From: Pseudomonas sp. LS.1a
GTDB lineage: Bacteria > Pseudomonadota > Gammaproteobacteria > Pseudomonadales > Pseudomonadaceae
Assembly (NCBI RefSeq): GCF_022533585.1
Contig: NZ_CP092827.1
Coordinates: 3,574,001 to 3,638,000 of the forward strand
DNA length: 64,000 bases
Direction of reading: 5' to 3'
Below are positions 58,374 to 64,000 of the stretch, in pieces. Made by a program: the position numbers and the translations under genes. Under the pieces are notes generated by a model that saw nothing but the letters and a program-made list of their open reading frames with translations, searched no databases and was not told where the DNA came from. Each line of letters opens with the position of its first letter. The stretch's first letter is position 1.

Positions 58374-59330
58374 TCAGGGTTTGGTGATGAGTTGGACCGG
58401 GGTCTGGATGACGTTGTCGGCATCCACGTCGGGCTTCTCGCCCTTGACCATTTTCAGCGCCGCCTGGATGCCGTACACCGCCTGCTGGCTGGCCGCCTGG
58501 TCGAGGGTGGCGAGCACGCGGCCATCGGCGAGCATCGGCTTGATGGCGTTGATGTTGTCGTAGCCCACCACTTGCACCTGGCCGGTCTTGCCGGCGGCAC
58601 GCACGGCCGACACGGCGCCCAGGGCCATGCTGTCATTGCCGGCCAGCAGCGCTTTCAGGTCGGGGTATTCGTTGAGCATGGAGGCCGCGACGGCGTTGCC
58701 TTTGTCGATTTCCCAGTTGCCGCTCTGCACCGAGACGATCTTGATCTGCGCAGCGTCCATGGCGTCCTTGAAGCCAGCGGTACGCTGCTGGGCGTTGGTG
58801 GTGGTCGGCACGCCTTCGATGATGCCGACCTGGTCGCCGGCCTTGAGCTTCTGGTTGGCCAGGAAGTCGCCGACCAGGCGCGCGCCCTTGCGGTTGTCGG
58901 GGCCGACGAAGGGTACGCTGATACCTTTGCTCTTGAGCAATTCAGGGTCCAGGCGGTTGTCGATGTTGATCACCACCACGCCCTGGTCCATGGCCTTCTT
59001 CACCGCCGACACCAGCGCCTTGGAGTCGGCCGGGGCAATGACCAGGGCCTTGGCGCCAGCGTTGACCATCTGCTCGACGATGCGGATCTGCTCGCCGGTG
59101 TCGGTCTCGTTCTTGATGCCGTTGGCGATCAGCTCGAATTCATCGGCGTGGGCTTTCTGGTAGTCCTTGGCGCCGTCTTCCATGGTGCGGAAGAACTCGT
59201 TGGCCAATGACTTCATGACCAGGGCGACCTTGGGCTTGTCTTCGGCGTGGGCGGCGGAAAACGGCAGGGCAAAGGACAGCGAGGAAATGACCGCGAGGGC
59301 CAGCAGACGACCGGGGAACGGCAGTTTCAT
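58374..59330 (-). CDS. rbsB: Ribose-binding periplasmic protein
   Basis: A 318-aa protein with signal peptide (LLALAVISSLSFALPFSAAH) and a periplasmic-binding type 1 fold (PKVALVMKSLANEFFRTMED, then AGNDSMALGAVSAVRAAG). First gene of rbsBACRKD. The frame extends upstream to 59561 but has no reason to be used; 59330 is the expected start. Confidence 0.96.
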   Translation of the reverse strand: MKLPFPGRLLALAVISSLSFALPFSAAHAEDKPKVALVMKSLANEFFRTMEDGAKDYQKAHADEFELIANGIKNETDTGEQIRIVEQMVNAGAKALVIAPADSKALVSAVKKAMDQGVVVINIDNRLDPELLKSKGISVPFVGPDNRKGARLVGDFLANQKLKAGDQVGIIEGVPTTTNAQQRTAGFKDAMDAAQIKIVSVQSGNWEIDKGNAVAASMLNEYPDLKALLAGNDSMALGAVSAVRAAGKTGQVQVVGYDNINAIKPMLADGRVLATLDQAASQQAVYGIQAALKMVKGEKPDVDADNVIQTPVQLITKP

Positions 59331-59366
59331 GGACGATGACTCCGGATCTTGTGTTTTTTGTCGGAT

Positions 59367-59380
59367 CGCAAACGTTTGCG
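59367..59380. promoter_or_regulatory. RbsR (LacI-type) operator
   Basis: A perfect 14-bp palindrome CGCAAACGTTTGCG located 37 bases before the rbsB start. LacI-family operators have this form. Supports autoregulated control of the ribose operon by RbsR. Confidence 0.85.
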
Positions 59381-59624
59381 TTGACTCACTATGGAAACAG
59401 GACCGGGGTTTGTCAAATCCGTTTGGCTGGCGGAGGTCAAGTCGAGCCAGGGGCAGTTTATCTGGAATTTGTCCGAAAAGCCGAACGCCTTTTCCTGTGC
59501 TTGTTCGGGATTCCGAATGAAATGCGCCCTTTTGCGCTTGAGCACAGTTTTCGCCTGACAAGATGTTGCGAAATTACTTACGGTAAAATACTGTATGCGC
59601 ATACAGCAAAACAAGGAAACACTT

Positions 59625-59867
59625 GTGTCCAGCACCGCCTCCGCCACCCCGAGCAGCTATGAACAACTGGGTATGCGCATCCAGAAGATCATCAACAGCC
59701 CCACCGCCCAGCGCAGCCGCGCGGCGCTGATCTTCCGCCTGGAACACGAGACGCCGGAAGACTGGGAAACCCTGCTCGAGGAAATCGCCGAAAACGACAA
59801 CGTCACCCTCGCCCACCGCGACGATGGTGGCGTGCAGATTTTCTGGACCGTACCGAAGGAAGACTGA
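59625..59867 (+). CDS. Small conserved hypothetical protein
   Basis: An 80-aa protein (VSSTASATPSSYEQLGMRIQ ...). I chose the GTG at 59625 because AAGGAAA stands a few bases before it; an ATG at 59595 adds 10 residues. A charged C-terminal domain (TLLEEIAENDNVTLAHRDDG). Conserved host protein, function unknown. Confidence 0.7.
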   Translation: MSSTASATPSSYEQLGMRIQKIINSPTAQRSRAALIFRLEHETPEDWETLLEEIAENDNVTLAHRDDGGVQIFWTVPKED

Positions 59868-59925
59868 CCGCGGCCAGCATGGCAGTTGCCTGACCCGGGT
59901 CGCCTGCAAGGCCTGCGGCTTGACC

Positions 59926-60351
59926 TCAGGCCAAGGCCTGCAGGTAGGCGCTGGCTTCACGGTAACGCGCCAGCCGCGCCAGGTCGGCGGGGCCCGGGCA
60001 TGGGATGCGCGAAAGGTCGCTGTTGTCGGCCAGGTCGGCCAGCTTGACTGTGCGCGCCAGCGGGTCACCGCCCAGGCGCACCACGAAGTCCTGGTAGGCC
60101 TCGCCCTCACGGCGGCTGAGCGCCAGCAAGGCGGCAAGGATTTTCAGCGCAAAGCCCTCGCGCGCCAGGTCGGACAGGGTCAGCGAAGTGTCTTCGATCA
60201 CATCGTGAAGCACCGCGACAATCCGTTGTTCAGGCGTGGAAACCCGCATCATCACGCGTAACGGGTGGAGGATATAAGCAGCCCCACCCTTGTCGTACTG
60301 CCCTTCATGCGCCCTGGCGGCCACGGCAATGGCCCGCTCCAGTGTAGACAT
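59926..60351 (-). CDS. HD-domain protein (small ppGpp hydrolase-like)
   Basis: A 141-aa protein with HD-domain metal residues: YILHPLRVMM (His), VAVLHDVIEDT (His-Asp and Glu-Asp), later ARTVKLADLADN (Asp). The ED pair is the mark of (p)ppGpp-hydrolysing SpoT/Mesh1-like HD proteins; no synthetase domain is present. A small alarmone hydrolase is plausible, other nucleotides remain possible. Confidence 0.78.
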   Translation of the reverse strand: MSTLERAIAVAARAHEGQYDKGGAAYILHPLRVMMRVSTPEQRIVAVLHDVIEDTSLTLSDLAREGFALKILAALLALSRREGEAYQDFVVRLGGDPLARTVKLADLADNSDLSRIPCPGPADLARLARYREASAYLQALA

Positions 60352-60501
60352 GAGGCCCTCCCCGTTCGGCTTCTTCCTGCCAAGCATAGCCAAAACTGTG
60401 CGGACAATGTCTAGCGCAGGCGTGGCTGTGCCGCGCCGACCTTGCAGAAGCGGACTTGTGGAAGCCGCTCCCACAAAAGGCCGCTCGTACAGGAACCGGG
60501 T

Positions 60502-61071
60502 TCAGCGTGCTGCGCCGTGCTGGATGACCACCGAATCGGTACCCAGTTTGGCCATCACCTCGGCCTTGCGTGCTTCGGCTTCCTCACGGCTCGGGAACGG
60601 CCCCATCAGCACCACCGGCTTGCCGTCGCGGTACTCCACCGAGGAGGGAATGCCCTTTTCGATCAGGCGTGCGGTCATGTCGCTGAGCGCACCCATGTTG
60701 GCGCCCTGGATCACTTCCACGTCCCAGCCTTGCGGGGCCGGCTGGCCAGCCAGGGCTTCGGCGCGGCGCTGCAGCTCGGCGCCGCCGCACATCTCACGGA
60801 TGCGCAGGTTGTTGCCACTGTCGTCGACGATGATTTCGTACTGGCCATCGCGCTTGATCGCCACGTAGCTGCGGTAGGCTTCGTACTGCCCGGCATCATC
60901 CTTGCCGCGGACCTGGCCGCAGATGGTGCCCTGGGTGTCGATCCGCACGTTGCCGAACTTGGCGGTCTTGGGGTTGTGCAGGTGTTCAGCCACCTGCTTG
61001 TGCACGCCTTCGACCTCGTTCTCACAGCCCGCCAGGGCGAGCACTGCCATTACCACAGCCAGTTTGCGCAC
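60502..61071 (-). CDS. SPOR-domain-like lipoprotein
   Basis: A 189-aa protein starting at GTG 61071 (GGAGG 8 bases upstream), with lipobox VLALAGCEN. The C-terminal 70 residues (YRDGKPVVLMGPFPSREEAEARKAEVMAKLG) resemble a SPOR domain that binds septal peptidoglycan. Middle domain unknown. Probably an outer-membrane lipoprotein. Confidence 0.75.
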   Translation of the reverse strand: MRKLAVVMAVLALAGCENEVEGVHKQVAEHLHNPKTAKFGNVRIDTQGTICGQVRGKDDAGQYEAYRSYVAIKRDGQYEIIVDDSGNNLRIREMCGGAELQRRAEALAGQPAPQGWDVEVIQGANMGALSDMTARLIEKGIPSSVEYRDGKPVVLMGPFPSREEAEARKAEVMAKLGTDSVVIQHGAAR

Positions 61072-61164
61072 GCGTGTACCTCCAGATTCGAAGGGGCGGA
61101 TTCTAGCACGCCAGGCAATGACCGAACCGCGACCAAACGTTACACGCTGCTTCGTGCGCACAGC

Positions 61165-61196
61165 AAAAAGGGCGATCATTGCTGATCGCCCTTTTT
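61165..61196. terminator. Terminator after tRNA-Val 1 (bidirectional)
   Basis: GGGCGATCA-TTGC-TGATCGCCC flanked by five A and five T. The leftward tRNA at 61202 ends 6 bases before it. Confidence 0.9.
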
Positions 61197-61201
61197 CGAT
61201 T

Positions 61202-61278
61202 TGGTAGGCACAATTGGACTCGAACCAACGACCCCCACCATGTCAAGGTGGTGCTCTAACCAACTGAGCTATGTGCCT
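61202..61278 (-). tRNA. tRNA-Val (anticodon GAC), copy 1
   Basis: A 77-nt tRNA with encoded CCA; acceptor AGGCACA, anticodon stem CCACC/GGTGG around TTGACAT (GAC), T loop GTTCGAG. Reads GUC/GUU valine codons. A second, identical copy lies at 61447. Confidence 0.96.
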
Positions 61279-61406
61279 GTCGTGTGGTGCGCATATTAGT
61301 GATCGAATGCGTACCTGTAAAGCGTTTTTTTGAGAAAAATCAAAAACTTTCGAGATTCATGCATAGAGAGGGCGCTTGGCGCATCAGGCCGCATGAAACC
61401 CCAATG

Positions 61407-61438
61407 AAAAAAGGGGTGACCCTTGCGGATCACCCCTT
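61407..61438 (-). terminator. Terminator after tRNA-Val 2
   Basis: Leftward hairpin of GGGGTGA/TCACCCC with CCTTGCGGA-type loop and a run of T; lies 9 bases beyond the second tRNA. Confidence 0.8.
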
Positions 61439-61446
61439 CTTCGATT

Positions 61447-61523
61447 TGGTAGGCACAATTGGACTCGAACCAACGACCCCCACCATGTCAAGGTGGTGCT
61501 CTAACCAACTGAGCTATGTGCCT
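61447..61523 (-). tRNA. tRNA-Val (anticodon GAC), copy 2
   Basis: Same 77-nt sequence as the copy at 61202. The sequence just upstream of both (TGTCGTGTGGTGCGCAT) is also shared, so the unit was probably duplicated together with its 5' flank. Confidence 0.96.
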
Positions 61524-61726
61524 GTCGTGTGGTGCGCATTCTACTCATTCCAAAAACCCTGTCAACACTTTTTTTCGCGCTAACCTACTGAATCTTAAAC
61601 TCTTTATAGAAAGGCGCGCTGGCGGGGACCGAGTAAAGGATTTTCAACGGACGACTAGCGGGTGTTTATTATTATTGATAGCATCGGTACATTCGTTAAA
61701 AATATAAAACACGAGGTTCCTGCAGC

Positions 61727-63010
61727 ATGGCTAACACCCCCTACCCCCAGTCCTACTACGCCGCCTCGGCCAACCCGGTGCCGCCACGTCCGGCGCTGCA
61801 GGGTGAGGTGGAAACTGATGTGTGCATCATCGGTGCCGGCTACACCGGCCTGTCCAGCGCCCTGTTCCTGCTGGAGAACGGCTTCAAGGTGAGCATCGTC
61901 GAAGCAGCCAAGGTCGGCTTCGGCGCGTCGGGCCGCAACGGCGGCCAGATCGTCAACAGCTACAGCCGCGACATCGACGTCATCGAACGCACCGTCGGCC
62001 CCAGGGAGGCCCAACTGCTGGGCCAGATGGCCTTTGAAGGCGGGCGTATCATTCGTGAGCGCGTGGCCAAGTACAACATCCAGTGCGACCTGAAGGACGG
62101 TGGCGTGTTCGCTGCCCTCACCAGCAAGCAGATGGGCCACCTGGAGTCGCAAAAGCGCCTGTGGGAACGTTTCGGTCACAACCAGCTGGAGCTGATGGAC
62201 CAGAAGCGCATCCGCGAAGTGGTCGCCTGCGACAACTATGTGGGCGGCATGCTGGACATGAGCGGCGGCCACATCCACCCACTGAACCTGGCCCTGGGCG
62301 AAGCCGCCGCGGTCGAGTCGCTGGGCGGCATCATCTATGAGCAAACCCCGGCCGTACGCATCGAGCGTGGCGCCAACCCGGTGGTGCACACCCCGCAGGG
62401 CAAGGTCCGCGCCAAGTTCATCATCGTCGCCGGCAACGCCTACCTGGGCAACCTGGTGCCAGAGCTGGCCAGCAAGTCCATGCCATGCGGCACCCAGGTG
62501 ATCACCACCGAGCCACTGGGCGACGAACTGGCGCGCACCCTGCTGCCGCAGGACTACTGCGTAGAGGACTGCAACTACCTGCTCGACTACTACCGCCTGA
62601 CCAGCGACAAGCGCCTGATCTTCGGTGGTGGCGTGGTGTACGGTGCACGTGACCCGGCCAACATCGAGGCGATCATTCGTCCGAAGATGCTCAAGGCCTT
62701 CCCGCAGCTGAAGAACGTGAAGATCGACTACGCCTGGACCGGCAACTTCCTGCTGACCCTGTCGCGCCTGCCGCAGGTTGGCCGTATCGGTGACAACATC
62801 TACTACTCGCAGGGCTGCTCGGGTCACGGCGTGACCTACACCCACCTGGCGGGCAAGGTGCTGGCCGAGGCCATGCGTGGCCAGGCCGAGCGTTTCGACG
62901 CCTTCGCCGGCCTGCCGCACTACCCGTTCCCGGGTGGCCAGATGCTGCGCGTGCCGTTCAGCGCCATTGGGGCCTGGTACTACAGCCTGCGCGATCGCCT
63001 GGGCTTCTGA
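61727..63010 (+). CDS. FAD-dependent amine oxidase, PuuB-like
   Basis: A 427-aa DAO-family oxidoreductase. N-terminal dinucleotide fold CIIGAGYTGLSSALFLLENG (about residues 32-51) and GFGASGRNGGQI motif (64-75). Its length and start (NTPYPQSYYAAS) match gamma-glutamylputrescine oxidases of Pseudomonas. Substrate not proven. Confidence 0.88.
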   Translation: MANTPYPQSYYAASANPVPPRPALQGEVETDVCIIGAGYTGLSSALFLLENGFKVSIVEAAKVGFGASGRNGGQIVNSYSRDIDVIERTVGPREAQLLGQMAFEGGRIIRERVAKYNIQCDLKDGGVFAALTSKQMGHLESQKRLWERFGHNQLELMDQKRIREVVACDNYVGGMLDMSGGHIHPLNLALGEAAAVESLGGIIYEQTPAVRIERGANPVVHTPQGKVRAKFIIVAGNAYLGNLVPELASKSMPCGTQVITTEPLGDELARTLLPQDYCVEDCNYLLDYYRLTSDKRLIFGGGVVYGARDPANIEAIIRPKMLKAFPQLKNVKIDYAWTGNFLLTLSRLPQVGRIGDNIYYSQGCSGHGVTYTHLAGKVLAEAMRGQAERFDAFAGLPHYPFPGGQMLRVPFSAIGAWYYSLRDRLGF

Positions 63011-63023
63011 TGTAGGCAGGCCT

Positions 63024-63120
63024 GGCCTCTTCGCGGGTAAACCCGCTCCCACAGGGATATCACAGCACCTGAGGGCAGCGGGTTTCCTGTGGGAGCGGGT
63101 TCACCCGCGAAAGGGCCGGC
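63024..63120. repeat. REP-type inverted repeat pair
   Basis: Left arm at 63024-63055 (GGCCTCTTCGCGGGTAAACC...) and right arm at 63086-63120 are near reverse complements, in P. putida REP style. Between the PuuB-like gene and the lipoprotein gene. Confidence 0.88.
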
Positions 63121-63130
63121 AGAGATAAAG

Positions 63131-63808
63131 CTATTTGTTCAGGCTACTCACAGCCTGCTTCGCCGCAATCTCCTGCCCCGCCCGGGCCAGTTCATCTGCA
63201 GCCTGCAGCCAGCGCTGGCGGTCCACCTGGGCCGGCAGTTGCCGTGGTGGCTGCACCAGCACCGCCCAACTCCCCAGCTTCGCCCATGCCGATGCAAAGG
63301 CATCGAAGCCCATCACCTGCCGCCGATGCATGCCCGAGCGCAACAGCACCCGCTGCTTGTAGCGGTCGTAGCCGATCAACACGGCGTAGCGTGGCTCGCT
63401 CCACCAGGCCGAACCGTCCTCGTAACGCAGCAGCACCGGGTTGCCCGCCGCCACCTGGGTCAACAGCGCGTCCAGCTGCTTGTCCAGCGGATACACCACC
63501 ATGCCGTAGTCGCGCGCCACGCGGGGGATGCCGGTGTCCAGCGCCTCGGCGCCGTGGGGCAGGTTCAGCGGTTTGTCCAGCAGCCCCGGCGTGATCGGTG
63601 CCCCCTGTTGCGACAGCACCGCCGCCAATGCCATGGCCCCGCTGTGGTTGGCGTTGCCACGGTAGAACGGCACGCTGCTGATCTCGACCCGCTGCGGCAG
63701 GCCCTTGAGGTTGGCGGAAGGTGCGCTGGCACAGCCGGCCAGGCTAGCCGCTACCAGGCAGGCAGCCAGCAGCCGACGGGGGGTGGTCTTGAAGGAATGT
63801 TGCTGCAT
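63131..63808 (-). CDS. Lipoprotein with C39-like fold, catalytic Cys missing
   Basis: A 225-aa protein starting MQQHSFKTTPRRLLAACLVA, lipobox SLAGCAS. Then VPFYRGNANHSGAMALAAVL resembles the front of C39 peptidases (usual QCGPA..), but the Cys position reads Ser56 in HSG, so peptidase activity is unlikely. A later His/Asp pair (PRYAVLIGYDRYKQRVLL) keeps the fold signature. Function unknown; perhaps a binding module. Confidence 0.7.
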   Translation of the reverse strand: MQQHSFKTTPRRLLAACLVAASLAGCASAPSANLKGLPQRVEISSVPFYRGNANHSGAMALAAVLSQQGAPITPGLLDKPLNLPHGAEALDTGIPRVARDYGMVVYPLDKQLDALLTQVAAGNPVLLRYEDGSAWWSEPRYAVLIGYDRYKQRVLLRSGMHRRQVMGFDAFASAWAKLGSWAVLVQPPRQLPAQVDRQRWLQAADELARAGQEIAAKQAVSSLNK

Positions 63809-63898
63809 GGACACTCGCTTGCTCCAACGCCAGGCAGGCAGCGCCCGGCTCTGGCCACCGATCATAGGTCGGACAGCGGCGCGGGTATAGTCCGACAC

Positions 63899-64000
63899 CG
63901 GTTAGGAGCAAATCGGACCAAGCAATAGACCTTTGGTCAATGGAACGTCACAGGCGAAGGGCTAGACTAAAGCAGTGTCTGGACGGCCAGCGCCGGTTGA
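63899..64000. other. Window end, no gene seen
   Basis: The last 102 bases, upstream of the leftward lipoprotein gene, hold no gene I can support. Confidence 0.4.

Noticed and set aside
56766..59210. 814-codon rightward frame over rbsC, rbsA, rbsB
   Set aside because: Shadow frame spanning three well-defined genes.

Overview
The window comes from a Pseudomonas chromosome, most likely of the P. putida group. The host genes have the pseudomonad order ihfA-pheT-pheS-rplT-rpmI-infC-thrS and rbsBACRKD plus a nucleoside hydrolase. Composition is GC-rich, and intergenic inverted repeats built on GTGGGAGCGGGTTTACCCGCG look like P. putida REP elements. Species placement is inferred from gene order and repeats, not from a search.

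Bases 1 to about 42,850 are most of a lambdoid siphophage prophage integrated at the 3' end of a tRNA-Pro(GGG) gene; its tail end runs off the left edge. From right to left: the integrase and an AlpA-like gene lie next to the tRNA. A rightward early operon (about 27,270-42,730) starts at a promoter inside a 13-bp operator pair, followed by an rRNA-type boxA and a structured leader of about 500 nt. It carries many small genes, an Erf annealase with a YqaJ exonuclease, a DUF2786 protein beside a PAPS-reductase-like enzyme, tandem NinX genes and several embedded leftward genes that look like morons. The immunity region (23,400-27,260) has cro and a LexA-type cI repressor around three operator sites, with two more copies of the site 3.6 kb away, so the layout is OR/OL-like. 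Between them three unrecognised genes follow cI 3 nt downstream of its stop, the position of lambda rex, and two lipoprotein genes follow them.

Leftward of cro come Rha/KilA-C, lambda O- and P-like replication genes (with origin-like iterons inside O), NinB, DUF1364, RusA and a possible late regulator, closed by tandem terminators. A HicAB toxin-antitoxin pair sits between this operon and the late genes. The late operon (16,598 to 1) runs through two small membrane proteins, terminase, portal, MuF-like protein, scaffold, P22-like coat protein, connectors, tail tube, the frameshifted G/GT chaperone, tape measure and tail tip.

Bases 42,900-64,000 are host chromosome: a MerR-like regulator, the ihfA-to-thrS translation cluster running leftward, a cold-shock gene, an I78-inhibitor lipoprotein, the ribose operon with a perfect LacI-type operator, a small HD hydrolase, a SPOR lipoprotein, two tRNA-Val(GAC) genes, a PuuB-like oxidase and a C39-like lipoprotein that lacks its cysteine.

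The features most worth following are the cI-linked membrane and zinc-ribbon cluster, four dispersed copies of a palindrome that is translated in-frame in two prophage genes, the orphan Cys-His-Asp (transglutaminase-like) moron, and the shared OL/OR operator set.
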